Positions 47,614-60,370 of a stretch of DNA of 64,000 bases are shown here, piece after piece. The notes under the pieces were generated by a model. The model ran no database searches, was not told the origin of the DNA, and was given only the letters and a program-made list of their open reading frames with translations. The stretch lies in NCBI GenBank assembly GCA_030549775.1, contig CM060180.1:89009172-89073171 (forward strand), in the 5' to 3' direction. Position numbers and translations under genes: made by a program. This stretch comes from Tamarix chinensis (taxonomy: Eukaryota; Streptophyta; Magnoliopsida; Caryophyllales; Tamaricaceae). The first letter of the stretch is position 1. Every line of letters starts with the position of its first letter.

Positions 47614-50600
47614 TATCACACACCAACCATATAAGATAACATAAGATCACTATAATACTGCAAAAATTTCCTAACCTTAATACATAGGTGATTAGTCTCC
47701 TAATCCCCTTGCTAACCCCTAAACTTATTTAGGCACCTTATCCTTACCCTCTCTAACCTTTGTTCTTACATTTATACCTTTTAAACCTCTATGTTCAAAT
47801 CTTCCAATTAGTGGTTGACCAAACCTTATCTTTGGTTGGCCGGTCAACAGTGCTCCAACCCCATTTGTCTAGCATCTGGAAATCATCTGTGAGCCTCATC
47901 TTGTCTACAAAAACTAGGTAAGTATTGCTATTTCTGATTTTCTTAATTTCTTTTGACCTCAAATCAATTCTTATGACCTATATTTTTATATATTTTGATT
48001 CATAGAATTATTCATCATATTTTCCAAATTGTTTATGATTTTTAGGAATTATTTGATTGTTCTTTTATTTTTAGACGTTTATTGGACATTCTACATTATC
48101 TAAACAATTTTTAATACTTGTTGACTATCTTGGGCATGTTGATTTCAAAATTTATACACTCACATACCCCATGATTAGATCATGCCTTATCTTTGCTCAC
48201 ATGACCAAAAATCTATCCATAATTCCCTTAATTACCTTCCACCAACTTGCTTAGACTCTTCCATCCATGATAATTACTCCCATCACTCTTTTACCTACAA
48301 GAAACCCTTTTCATCTAGTTTCTGCCTCTATCTCCTACTTTTATGACAACTATAAGGGGTATATGTTTCTGTGGTTAGTTATTCTTTACTTAATAATATT
48401 TTCTACACTTCAACTTTGCTCTTTCCTCTCTTTTTTAACCTTGTCACTTATACTTGAGGTTTTTTTCTTGGTTGCTCTTTCTCCTTGGTTCCAAGACTCT
48501 TTATTCTTTTTTGTGTCTTCTCTAAATTTTTCTTTCATATTATTACTTCTAGAATCTTAAGTTTAACTACTTAGTGCTTATTTTTAAGTATATCAAATTT
48601 ATGATTATAGATTGGTGAAGGTTTTCCAAACTTGTTCACTCCACCATTTTCAAGCCTAAGGTTTATTTTCCTCCCCTTAAAGTATTCCTCCTATTCTAAC
48701 CCTTAATATCATTCTTTTGTCTAACACTTGTATTTTTATTTTATGTGATAAAAGTGTGGAAGGAGGTGTTTTGGAGTAGTTCTTGCTTAGATACCAGAGT
48801 AGCTTTTAGTAAGGATACATGTTGGTAGTTTAGGGTTATTTTTTTTTATATGTGTTAATTTTATAGATTTCCATGTTATGAAGTTTTGTGTTAGACATCA
48901 TGCTTAGGCTTTAATTTTATTCATGTTCATGTATTAAATGGTAAAATGTAGGATTTCATGACTTTTATGATGTTATGCGAAATTTCCATATTTTATGCCT
49001 TGTTATTCTTTTCCATAAAACCTCAATCATGATGGTGTATTATGTTATGTTTTTAAGTCCATGGATGAGTAGATTTAATTATGTTCAAGTATTTTAATTG
49101 TTTTTGCATGTTGAAATTTCAAGATTAAGGTTTTGGGCATGTGATGGTTATATCCATAAGGCAATTTGGGCTTTTGTGGACAATTTTGATTAAATGTAAA
49201 AAACTTTTGATTTACTAATAATGTGAAGGTCATTGTGTGTAATTTGGGAAGCTTGTAGATTTTTTTAGTTTAAAATTCTATTTCATCCTCAAGGGTAAAT
49301 TTAGTCTATTTGTGAGTTTTTTTTAAGGAAAATAAATATTTCATTTTATTCCTTTAGGTCATTAAATTAAATTTTATGTATAACATGTTAAGGTTTGGAT
49401 GAGTGTAACCTAAGCTACGGAAATAGTAAGTTTAGACGTGTTTAGGTAAATTTGGGGCATTTTGGTCCATTTGGATTAAATGAGGAAATCTAAGCTTGTA
49501 CAAGAGTTTTCAGTTCATAAAAATGTTAAGGGTGATATATAAAGCATTAGGGAAAAATAAGATTAGTATAGGTGTAATATTATAAGAAAAAGACTTAAAT
49601 TGAGAATAATAAAAAATAGGTAATATCAATATTTTATATGTGAATTGTTGGATTTATGTTTTGATTTGTAGATATGATGTTTTTTATAATATATTGGGAG
49701 ACTATGCTAAATTTGGTGAATTAGAGAGCCTTATAGATGGAGTATGGTGTAAATGTGAATTAGGATTTATAAGGGCATTATTGTCTTTTCCCTTGTGCAA
49801 TACTCATTTTGTACTTACACTTATTTTTTACCTTTACTTCATATGATTATAACATGAATAACGCAATGTAATCATGTTACATTTCTAAGTATTTCAAATA
49901 TTATTACTTTTTGGAATGCATTCATGATAATTAGAGATCCTTCTAATAAGCTGATAATTAATATTCTTCACAATAAGTCACTAGTAATAAAATTGGTAGA
50001 AAATGACCCTAAGTAAATTAATAATGTACTTTATGTACTAAGTGTTGACTAAGGTACTAATAAGGAATTAATATTTAGAGTGGAAGAGTATGTGAGCAAG
50101 GACTAAGTATTTGAATAATTGAAATAATTATTTTGTTCTATCAAATCCTAAGGAACCTATTCTACTCTATATTAGTATGATCCACCATCCTATAGAGGGA
50201 ACACATACCTAAGAATTACAGGTTTACTAGTAGCCTAAACATGTTTTACTCTAGATGTGAGAATATCAGTGAGGTTGGCTACCATTCCCCCTTATTTGGG
50301 GAAAATTATTTTTTATCAGCAATTCCTTAGTCTCGATGTGTTAAGTAAATGGGGGGTATGATCTCTTAAGTACGGTTATTTAATATAGTTTCATTTTAGG
50401 TCATATCATACTAAGTGAAGTGTGCATTTTTTATTTTCTTTTAACATGACCTTATGTGCTATGCATGTCTAATTTTGGTGACAAGTATTATCACCTTACT
50501 CAATATGTAAGTATCGACTATCATTCCCACTAGCATATGACTAAGTTGTTGATGTGTAGGTTTTTGATGAATGGCTTGATGACTTTGCTAAGTTTGATGC

Positions 50601-51019
50601 ACTTCATGGGGAAGATTGATTGTGTTATAGGCCTTTAGTGTAGAGTCTTAGTTATCAACTAGATAAGGTTTTTGGTTCATGTACCTTATGAACTCTTAGA
50701 GCCATACTTTTCTTTCATTGTATTTTAATTTGCAGTGTACTTAGATCTCCAAACTTTTATCTATATTTATGAAATCCCTCTTATTTTCTTATTATCTTGA
50801 TTAACTTATTGATGTTTTTTCTTCATATTTGTTATGAGAATATTATCGAAACCAGACTCATATTAAGTATGAAAGTAACATCCAATTATTTTATGTTTAG
50901 TAAATAAAAAAAGTAAATGTTTTAGTAGTGAATTAATAAAAAATATTATTAAAGCCAACAAGAAGAGATTACATCAAGAGTTTCAAGAGTAGCAAAACTA
51001 GAGGGGAGAGCCAAACTCC

Positions 51020-54000
51020 TTAATTAGCATTCCTACTTCCCCTACTACTAATACAATGATTGAATCTAATGTGAAAGTGATTTATAATATCCTTGACCAT
51101 GTGAGTTGGGTGTTGAGTTGAGCCATTGAACATAGAAGAGTTTCTACATCTCCAAATCCTATAGATGACTTGTCCAAATAGGGCCTTAGTGCACTCAGCA
51201 CCTATGTTGTTCCTTTTTGTGCACTGTGCAACAGAATGTATCAGGGAATCCCAAGTCTCAGCCTTGATGTCCATGCCCATACTATTCTTGATCAGATCCC
51301 AGAATTTCCTAGCATAAACACAATGTAAAAACAAGTGGTCCATTGATTCTGTTTCTTCAGCACAAATACTACATTCAGGGGGTACCTGCAGGTTCCATTT
51401 TCTTAACTTGTCTCTGGTTGGGAGGCACCTGTGACAAGCAAGCCAAGGAATGAAGGAACACCTGGGTCTTCCAAAGTAGTTCCAGACAAGGGGAGCCCAT
51501 TGCTTTTATTATCTTTGTACCTGAGTAGTTCATAAGCATTACTGATGGAGTAAGAATTTGGGCCACATTTACCATCAACAATATGCTGCAGGAGAAGGGG
51601 TCGAATGTACATTATATTTTGATATAGCCAGGAATGATAAGAGTAAACTCTAGCAGTAGCTATATCTTTATGTTTTAGGTAAACACCATGCACCCACTTA
51701 ATCCAGAGACTTTCTTTATTGAAGATGATCTTCCACAACCACTTCCCCAATGCTGCTTTATTCTAGATTTTCAAATCAATCAAGCCAAGGCCTCCCTCCT
51801 CCTTAGGAAGACACACTGTTTTCTAGGCAACAGGATGTTTATGTCTAGTGCTAGACCCAGACCATAGGAAGTTTCTACATATACTCTTGATTTGTGAGAG
51901 AATACCATGGGGGAGAGGTAGTATTTGTGCCCAAAAATTTGTAATCCCTTGGAGCACAGCAGAAATCAATTAGGATCTACCTGCATAGCTAAGATATTTG
52001 GATGTCCAATTTCTAATATTTGCCAACAGCTTGTCAATAACACATTGGTAGTGCTGAGTTTTCAAACAAGAGGTAGCTAAAGGGAGCCCCAGGTATCTGA
52101 AAGGAAGAGATCCTTTTGTACGACCAAGATATTCAGTAATGTCTCTTCTTACCCTGTCACATACCCCAGCACAAAAAACTAAGCTTTTGTTAGGGTTTAC
52201 TGTGAGTCCCAAGCGTTTGGAGAAATTGTCTAGGGTGGTCTTTAGCTTTACAATAGAAGTAATATCACCCTTGCAAAAAAGGAGAAGATCATCTGCAAAA
52301 CTCAAGTCAATAATCTCCATTCTCTTACAACCAGACTGGCCATGAAAATCAGGTAGCTTCCAGAGTTTGTGTAAGTCCCTATGAAGATATTCCATACATA
52401 ATACAAACAAGTATGGGGATATAGAGTCACCTTGCCTAAGGCCTCTCCTACTCATAAAAGGCTTAGTTAAAGAACCATTAACACTTATGGAGATGTTGGC
52501 AGTTGAAATACATTGGATAATCATGTCCACAAATGTCTATGGGGAATCTCATAGCTTCCATGACCTGCTCTATGAAGCTCCATTCAACAGTATCATATGC
52601 CTTTTGGAGATCAATTTGAAGAAAACTTCTAGGGCTGCCATTTTTCATAGAATAATTCCTGATAATATCTGCAGCCATAAGAACATTGTCAAAGATCACA
52701 TGACCCTTAATAAAAGCAGCTTCAGATGGGTCTATGAGTTTACCCATCACCAATTGCAACCTATTAGCCATAATTTTATAAATGATCTTGTAGAGGGTGT
52801 TACAACATGCAATAGGTCTGAAATATTTAATCTTCACAGCCCCTGGGCATTTGGGAATGAGGGTAATGGCTGTGTTGTTTATTTGTTTCAATAGCCTTTT
52901 ATTCCTCCAGAACTCCTTCATCACAGCCACTACATTGTCTCTAATGATAGCCCAGGATTTTTTTGTAAAAATAAGCATTAAATCCATCCATGCTTGGGGC
53001 CTTATAGTCACCCATGGAGAGAACAACATCATGAACTTCCTGGCTTGTAGGCTCACAGGTTAAAATCTCAGCATCTGTGGGATTTAATAAAGAACCTTGA
53101 AAAATGATATCCTCTTCAATCCCCTAGATTGAATTGTTATTTTGACCAAGGAGGTTCCTATAATTATAGATAGCCTCTTCTTTAATGTCACAGTCACTGG
53201 TAAGCTCTTGATTATTCTCATTCAACAGCTTGGTAATACGATTGCTGTTTCTCCTCAATTGAACATTTGCATAAAAATACTTAGTATTGTGATAACCCAA
53301 TTGGACATGCTGGATGTGGGACTTTTGTTTGAAGAAATGTTCCTCTTCAGTAGCTCTTCTCTACCAGGCGATGTTTGCCTCCCTTTCCTCAGCAATAAGG
53401 TTATGATTAAGGGGGTCCAGCATTGTTAAATCCTTGCATTTCTGCTAATACAACCATGCTTTATAGGCTTTAACAGAGACATGGCCATTGCTGTTGTTGT
53501 ATTGTTTTAGCCTCTACTTGAGTAGTTTTAACTTTGATACTACCTGAAAAGCATAGCTCCCCCTTGACATTTTACTCCCAACATTCTTGAACAATTGGGT
53601 TGAAATCCTCTCTATCAGCCCAGAAATTAATGAACTTGAATGGTTTTCTCCTGGTGACTTGCTGAGAATTTAAGTGGAGTATCAAGGGGTTATGATCTGA
53701 AGTTGGGTTATGCAAATTATCCACATAGCCCTCTGTAAAAAAATCCAACCAAGAGTCATTGCCAAGAATCCTGTCAAGCTTATAATAAATTCTCTAGTCA
53801 GACTTCAGTTGGTTGCACCAAGTGTAAATACACCCATTATAATGGATATCATCTAAACAACAATGCTGGATACACCTGACAAACTCCTCAATATCCCCAG
53901 GGTCAGTTTTCCCTCCAAGTTTTTCCTCAGCCTTGTAAACCACATTAAAGTCACCCATTACAACCCAGGGATTTGTTATCTTGCATTTCAGATCATACAA

Positions 54001-54375
54001 CCATTTCCACAAGGCATGCCTCTATTGACCTGTATTGTGGGCATAAATAGCAATCATATCAAAAGTATGATTGAGGGTCTTTATCTTCACATGGCAATGG
54101 ATACCTTTATCCATGGACTGATAATGGGTGATATGACAGAAATTTGGATCCCACATAACCCACACCCTACCATTCCCATGACAATGATAATTATGAAACA
54201 ACTCCCAATGAAGACCCAAAGAGGAAAGGACTTTATCAGCATCAAACTATTTAACACGAGTTTCCACAAGCACTAAAATGCCAAGCTTATGATTTGACAC
54301 AAGGTTTTTCACAGCCTTGTGTTTGAGGGTTTTATTCAACCCTTTAATGTTCCAAGTGGATAAGTTAATAGAGGC
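51020..54375 (-). pseudogene. LINE-3 ORF2: endonuclease, reverse transcriptase, zf-RVT
   Basis: Endonuclease from about 54375: TWNIKGLNKTLKHK, VLVETRVK, GRVWVMWDPNFCHI, WVVMGDFNVVYKAEEKLGGK, a stop, then YKLDRILGN and SDHNPLILHL. No ATG is left at its start. After a decayed stretch (53650-53060) RT is open at 53056-52478 (ITLIPKCPGAVKIKYFRPIA, AAFIKGHVI, FLQIDLQKAYDTVEWSF), with one frameshift near 52510 into 52530-51970. That part carries GLRQGDSISPYLFVLCMEYL and an intact catalytic LSFADDLLLF. The zf-RVT C-terminus is at 51750-51020 (MDHLFLHCVYARKFWDLIK), in two frames. Confidence 0.87.
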
Positions 54376-55811
54376 CTTGAGAGGCCCTCATGTACTCCTC
54401 CCCTATCCACATCACTAGCTTCAAGATGAGCCATAAATTCTCTGTCAAATTGCAATGATCTAGTTGGATCCAAATGAGAAGATAGAATAATAGGGTCCCA
54501 GGTCTTTCCTTTCCCCTTGTCTATTTGAGTCACAAGTTGGATATGTTCAATTCGAGGAGTTATGGTGTTTTTGCTTCCCTGGATTGGGGTAGCCAAATTA
54601 CCCTGTTTGGTCACCACTTTGTCTACAGGTATTCCATGACTCTGGTGATATGAATCTTATTTTGTGTCATTTGTAGTATCTTGTTGAACATGAGCTTTAC
54701 CATTGTTGGTATTTTCAGTAGAGGTCTGCTCCTTTTTAACCCATGTCTGTTTGGCAAATTTCTGAGACTTACACATGGATATGTCATGACCCATTCTATT
54801 ATAGAAGGTGCATAAAAGAGGTTTCCAATCATAATTGACATGTTGTAATCTAGATGTGCCATTAGGAAGGAGAATTTCCACTGATTCAGGAAGTGGTTTA
54901 CTGACATTCACCTCCACAAGAAGTCCAGGATAAGATATCCTCTCCCTAGATGCAGTAATAGCATCTATGCAGATGGGTTTACCCAGAATGCTGCCTATTC
55001 TACTAAGAGAGTTTACATCCCATAAATGTAATGGTAAACCAGGGAGAGTGATCCAAAGAGGCATAACAAGCCAGTCATTTTTGTTCAATTGAAGTTCAGG
55101 GCTCCATTTCCTAATCAGCATGGGTCGAATCCCAAATGACCAATATGGTCTAGATATAACCTTCTGCAAAGTTTCCTGATCCTGAAATCGAAAAAGGAAG
55201 TTCCCATGATCATGGCTTAGTATCTCTAGTTTAGGGCCCAAGAGAGACCAGTGTTGGGATACAAAAAGCTACATTTGGGACTGGGAAGGTGGAGTGCCAG
55301 CCACAAAGCAAATAAAAGTATTTTTCCAACGTTTGCTTTCATCCTGTATATCCTCCACTGCTAGCTGCGCTTTAGAAACCCCCTCAATAATCACGGGTGG
55401 AATATATTGGAGAGACGTTCCTGATTCTGGTAGACGATTCAAAAGAACAGTATCTCTCCAACTACGCTTAGGACCTTGTTGATTCCGACCAATATCTATA
55501 TCAGGCTAATGATCTATAGAAGGAGTTTGAGTCGATACAATTACTTGATTTCTCTAGCTGACGGGGGACAAAATAGGGGGAAAATGGTATTCATTCCCTT
55601 GAGTTTGTTCTATAGATGATGGGGATTGAAGTAAATTGTGAAACGTTTCACCATCATTCGGATCAACAAAATTTCCCTCATCCGCCCTAGCAATCGTAAT
55701 GGATTTTGAGTTTGATTCAACAGTTGGAGACAACTCCTTCCTAGCTAATTCTTGAGTCACCGAGGAAGAATTTGCCTTCGAAGATTTTCTCTTCCCCATA
55801 ATCGGCGGCAC
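54336..55811 (-). pseudogene. LINE-3 ORF1 (DUF4283 plus CCHC-like knuckle)
   Basis: ATG at 55811 (MPPIMGKRKSSKANSSS; MGKRK at 55799 is an alternative start). One reading frame of 492 codons runs to 54336, broken by only a few stops (at 55554, near 55500, near 55260 and at 54657). DUF4283 blocks: NFLFRFQDQETLQKVISRPY, WSFGIRPMLIRKWSPELQL, MPLWITLPGLPLHLWDVNSL, GILGKP-like GSILGKPICIDAITAS, GLLVEVNVSKPLPESVEI. The knuckle is CTFYNRMGHDISMC, with one Cys lost. The stop overlaps the endonuclease start, as in LINE-1 and LINE-2. Confidence 0.87.
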
Positions 55812-55927
55812 TGAACACGAACTAGTTCACCGATGACGATGAATCAGCAAGAGTTGGGGAGCGCGTGAGGCGCGTTCTCTAGTGGCATCTTTATTTAAGT
55901 ATTTGTAGTGAAATTTTTGGTGTTATA

Positions 55928-56223
55928 ATAGCATACCATCTATCGAATACATGCTTAATAACTAAGCTTCTAAATTATCAAGTAATTAACTAACACCCTA
56001 ATGAATTAATAAGATTGGCCTTAATAAGCTAATTTGTGTGTGTGGCATGAGCTTGAAATTCCACCTTGTTCACACACTCTAGTCCAAATCCATGATTAAG
56101 TAAGTTACCTCCTTAAAAATAACCTTTAAGCATTTGTCCTTTACCTCTCTAAATTGTTCAAGTATGGCTGGATATATGATTAAGAAAGCCAACTCTTCTT
56201 TTCCATCATATGCTAATGAATCA
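55928..56223 (-). repeat. Proximal part of the 3' LTR of the rightmost chromovirus
   Basis: In element direction it begins TGATTCATTAGC after GGGGAGAA, the same position and context where the sister LTR begins TGATGTAGGAGC after GGGGAGAA (26663-26671). The first 100 bases still code (YDGKEELAFLIIYPAIL). It is cut at 55928 by the solo long LTR. Confidence 0.6.
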
Positions 56224-57349
56224 TTCTCCCCTTACTGAGAAGAATTTACTCCCAAATTTTCACCACTACAATATGTAGAAAGATTAGCCACATTAAATGT
56301 CCTTAAAACTCCTATATATGATTCTGGGAACTACAACTCACAAGCACTAAACCCCAAAATTTCCTAGAGTCTTGTAAGGATCACCAACCCTTAGGATCAA
56401 CTTATTCTTCCTTAGATGATGTAACCTTTCCTCTCTCAAGTGTACCTAAATCAAATGTCTTTGAAAAAACACATGTTGACTCCTGTGCTTGTTTTCCATT
56501 ATTTGATATATAGAACTGGTTTTGTTAAGGTTTTTTTTTCACTTATTGATGAATGTTTTAGAATAATTTATCCCTCTTTTTTGCTTTATAAATCCTTGGA
56601 TCTCCTTATCCTAATTGTACCATATCAATCTTCATATAAGGATTTTCGCCATAGATAACCTTAAATGGACTTGTGGTTATAGATGTGGATGGAGTTCTAT
56701 TATATGCAAACTTGCCATAACCAAACTTTATATCCCAATCTATAGCTTTTTTACTCACCAAACGTTTTTGAAAATTATCAAGAGTCCTATTTGTCACCGT
56801 GTATTATCCGTCCATTTGAGAATAATGAAAAGTACTAATTAATAACTTTTTTTCCTAAAAGTGCTATAGTGTCTTCCAAAATAGCTCAAGAACATTACAA
56901 TTCTATTTGACGTTACACTTTAAGAAATACTATGTAGTCTCACCACCTCTTTAAAGTAAAGATCAACAATGTGTGTAGCATCATCAATCTTGTGGCATGG
57001 AACAAAATTAGGCATTTTTTGAGAATCTATCTACAACTATAATAATTGAATCCTTGGCTTTTTGCGTTCTAGGAAAACCAAGTATGAAGTCTAAACTCAC
57101 CTTCTGACATAGCATGATTGGTACAAGTAGTGGAACATAAAAAACCCTTAAGGAAGAAAATTTTCCTCTTTCAATATGTAGTACATCATTATGCCACAAC
57201 TTCAACCTCAATAAAATGCTCTTGAAGCAACTATAATGCCTTGTGTATTCTGAAATGACCAGTTATATCTCATTCATGAACCTTGTTGATCAAAATATCT
57301 CTAACAAATTAACTTATAACATATGGATAATTTTGTTTGTAAAGAAAAC
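56224..57349 (-). pseudogene. Integrase of the rightmost chromovirus
   Basis: The N-terminal zinc region is at 57344-57180 (FLYKQNYPYVIS, ILINKVHE, DITGHFRIHKAL, LLQEHF). The core at 57150-57008 shows VSLDFILGFPRTQKAKDSII and VVDRFSKNA (first catalytic Asp kept). A gap or decay at 57008-56800 has lost the second Asp. Then TNRTLDNFQKRLVSKKAIDW, FAYNRTPSTSITTSPFKVIY and the C-terminus near 56330 (VLRTFNVANLSTYCSGENLG). Multiple stops. Confidence 0.75.
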
Positions 57350-57881
57350 AATAATAGCCCAAAAATTTAAAACCTAAAACTTCATAATTAACCCCTTATT
57401 TGGATTATTTAATATTAAATTATTGATTTAATTATTTTACGGACCTTTGATTTATAAAAATTGATAGGATTATTTAATAAACTAAAATAAATATTTTATT
57501 ATTTTATCACACTGTTTTTATTTAAATAAATTCCCAAATCCATATTTTTACTAAAATTTTCTTCTTAGATTAATACTTCAATTTTGAATAAATTAATTAA
57601 CTTAGAGCACATGGATAATTTTTTTTGTAAAGAAAACAATAATAGCCCAATATTTTAAAACCTAAAACGTAATAATTAAACCCTTATTTAGAGTAATTTA
57701 ATATTTAATTATTAATTTAATTATTTTATGGACCTTTGATTTATAAAAATGGATAGGATTATTTAATAAACTAAAATAAATATTTTTTTATTTTATTATA
57801 CTCTTTTTATTTAAATAAATTTCAAAATATATATTTTTTATAAAATTTTCCTCTTAGATTAATACTTCAATTTTGAATAAA
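57306..57881 (+). repeat. 288-bp tandem duplication across the LTR insertion junction
   Basis: Units 57306-57593 and 57594-57881 each contain ~44 bases of target integrase sequence plus the first ~244 bases of the inserted LTR (atggataatt at 57323 and 57611; aataatagccc at 57350 and 57638). An aattaa match at both borders suggests a microhomology-mediated event after insertion. Confidence 0.85.
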
Positions 57882-57939
57882 TTAATTCAATAAATAAATT
57901 TTTTTATTTAACTACTTCCTAATCATAACTCTAAAACTA

Positions 57940-59100
57940 TTTTATTTTTCTTTTTCCCATTTTTCTTTTCCTTTTCCTTTTTCCTTTATTTTTCTTCTCT
58001 CTTTCTTTTCTCTATTGGACCACCCTTCCTCTTCCGTTTCCCCACCGGCCTAGTCCCATGCCATTCCTCTTCTTCTTCCTTTCTTTCATCTCCCTCTTTT
58101 CCCCATTAGGCCAATCCAGCCTTTCTTTTTTCCCCTTTCCCCCACCTAACTCCTTCCTTCTCTTCTTCTTCTTCGTCTTCTTCTTTCTTCTCCTCTCTTC
58201 ATGCTGAGCCAAACATGCCCCTATAATAGCCCTACACCCTACACCTGTTATCCTAGCCTGCAACCTCTCCCTCTCGCCCCCTTCCCTTTCACTTCCATTT
58301 TTTTAACATGCAAAACCCTACAGCCCCTTCTCGTGTGCCCCTTTCCCTTCCTCTTTCTCCTTCCTTCTCCTCGCAACCTTGCGTGCCCACCTGCCTCCAC
58401 TTCTTTTGCACCGACCTAACCCCTATGCCTTTGCCTCCTCCCTTCCGTCTTATTTTTCTTATCCTTCTCTTCTTCATTCTACCCCATCTCTGCCCTCTTG
58501 AAGCCTTCTTTCTTCCTTATCAATCCCTCTTTCTTTCCTTCTTCTTGTCCTCCCTTGTTTTTACTTTATTTCCCCTAGACATCGTCTTTGTCTCTCAATC
58601 AACCAAAACATTGGCTCCCCTGCCTCCCTTACTTCTTACTTGCACCACCCCTAATAGCCTTAGCCCTCCACCTACAACCAACTCCCTCTCCTTTTTCCAT
58701 CTTTCTCCTATCAACCCTGCTCCCGACACGCCACCTTTTCCCACTCATTCCCCCTCTTCCAACACTACAAAGTCACCCCTTGACTACTTGACATCCCCTT
58801 ATCACCTCCCTACCTCACCTTGCCCAAAATCTCTCAATATCCCCTTCCTTTCTCCTCTTCTTATTCTTTTCTTCCTCTCCTTCTCCTTTCTTTATACCTC
58901 CTTTCCAACCTCCGTTGCCACTGTCTCCACCACCCTGAGCTATCACTCTCCAACCCCTAGTCACTTCCTATACCTTGCCACTCCTCCTACACCCAACCAT
59001 TACCCCAAATTCCCTCCACCACTCCCTCAAATCCTTTACCCAAAACCTTTCCCCCTCCTCATCCAAATGTCCCTTTCCCTATTCATCTAAACCTTGCCTA
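57940..59100 (+). repeat. Pyrimidine-rich LTR block (not coding)
   Basis: Strong C/T bias with many ttcttc, cctcc and ccctt words. Long open frames (for example 58308-59090) exist only because polypyrimidine sequence lacks stop codons; the predicted peptides are Pro/Ser/Leu/Phe repeats. In this LTR class a CT-rich block near the start is expected. Confidence 0.7.
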
Positions 59101-59759
59101 TGCAGCGTGAGTGTTATGCACCCTTTTAAGGATATTAATGAAAAATTTGAGGTATAATATAGTTAGTAATGATGGTATTTTATAAGCCCTTTTTGATAAT
59201 AAATTATTCTTTTAATTAGCTACTACTAATATGCTAATTGTAATATTTTTTTAGGTAGAATGTTTACTAATCAAAGCTTAAGCCATTAAACTAGGATACT
59301 AGTAATGTTTGGTTATTACCGAAACTAAGGTTACCATTATACCCTACTAAAATATATGGAGTTACGTATGTTAGCACATTAGGGTTTTGGTGTATGATTG
59401 TGTGTATATTTCGTGTTGTCAAGCATCTCATGATTTGTAATGTTATGTTGGAAGATAGAATGAAAAGTATGCTATACTGTATGAAATGTGACATGCGTAG
59501 AAATGGTGGTTAAGAATGAAGGATTTGTCGTTAATAAATATATTACGTGCATATACATGTCATGATAAGTAAATATGGCTACTTGTAGTATAATTAATGC
59601 TAATATGAGCCCCAACGGTATTTTAATAATTTTACTTGTACATAGGGAGTGACCTAAATAAATGTGCATGGTAGTTGATAATGGGTGTCAAGAATAATAG
59701 TAAAGGTTTTATGGTGTTAAATGATGAATGTGGGTCATGGATGCTAATATTTTATGTGT
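59101..59759 (+). other. Non-coding LTR sequence
   Basis: AT-rich LTR interior between the CT-rich block and the minisatellite. No coding or repeat signal seen. Confidence 0.5.
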
Positions 59760-60370
59760 TAGGGGTATTTTAATAATTTTACATGAGAAAGAGTTAATTT
59801 GGTAATTTTATAACTATGGAGAGTATATTGGTATTTTTATAAGTCAGAATGGTAATTTTGTATCCTTATGAGTAATGACGGTAATTTGGTAATTTTATAA
59901 GTACGAAGGGTAATTTAATATCCTTATGAGTAAGGACGGTAATTTTGTAATTTTATAAGTAGGAAGGGTAATTTAATAAATTTATATGTAAGAAGGGTAA
60001 TAAGTAAGAAGGGTAATTTGGTAAATTCATAAGTAAGAAGGCTAATTTGGTAAATTTGCAAGTAAGAAGGGTAATTTGGGAATTTTATAAGTAAAAAGGG
60101 TAATTTGGTATATTTGCAAGTAAGAAGGGTGATTTGGTAATTTTATAAGTGAGAAGGGTAATTTGATAATTTTATATGTAAGAATGATAAATTGGTAATT
60201 CTTCAACTAAGAAAGGTATTATGTTAATTTTTTAAGCAAGAAGTGTAAGTTGGTAACAAGAAACAAGGACATTTTGGTGATTTTATATGTTAAAGTAAAA
60301 AGGGCAAGTTGGTAATTTTACAAGTAAGAAGGACATTTTGGTATTTTTTATGTCAGATGGGGTAAATCAG
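59760..60370 (+). repeat. Minisatellite with ~29-bp unit
   Basis: About 20 degenerate copies of aagtaagaagggtaatttgg + taattttat. Copies vary in aagggt/aaggac and ggtaatttt/ggtaaattt. It resembles an amplified version of the single 'ggacattttggtaatttt' block found in other copies of this LTR. Confidence 0.8.

Larger units (their letters stand above)
50933..55898 (-). mobile_element. LINE-3: near full-length non-LTR retrotransposon
   Basis: Minus-strand LINE with a 5' UTR (55898-55812, GC-richer: gagcgcgtgaggcgcg), ORF1 (55811-54336) and ORF2 (about 54375-51020). The flanks gttttagtagtgaa (50919-50932) and gtatttgtagtgaa (55899-55912) agree at 12 of 14 bases and mark the target duplication. 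The 3' tail is T-rich on the coding strand, with no clear poly(A), so the 3' end is slightly uncertain. Fewer stops than in the other two LINEs make it the best preserved. Confidence 0.85.
47614..55927 (+). mobile_element. Solo long (Del/Tekay-like) LTR, split by LINE-3
   Basis: LTR parts are 47614-50932 and 55913-55927, about 3.3 kb. The start TATCACACACC and end GGTGTTATA are decayed forms of TGTAACACC/GGTGTTACA. The flanks ataga (47609-47613) and atagc (55928-55932) agree at 4 of 5 bases. A CT-rich block at 48200-48560 and a 'gggcattttggtccattt' block at 49455 occupy the same relative places as in the copy at 57350-62179. The split end is convincing: ...ttagtagtgaa before LINE-3 and aatttttggtgttata after it, compared with cattagtgaattttaggggtgttaca at 62150-62179. 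Non-coding. Confidence 0.6.

Noticed and set aside
48267..48560. 97-codon hydrophobic open frame
   Set aside because: It lies in the T/C-rich block of a long LTR; low-complexity, no family recognised.
58308..59090. Longest open frames of the right part (260 codons, plus strand)
   Set aside because: They lie in a polypyrimidine LTR block. The peptides are Pro/Ser/Phe/Leu low-complexity with no domain, and frames in several phases are open at once.
59760..60370. Regular repeats that might suggest a CRISPR array
   Set aside because: Units are directly adjacent, degenerate and without unique spacers; a eukaryotic minisatellite.
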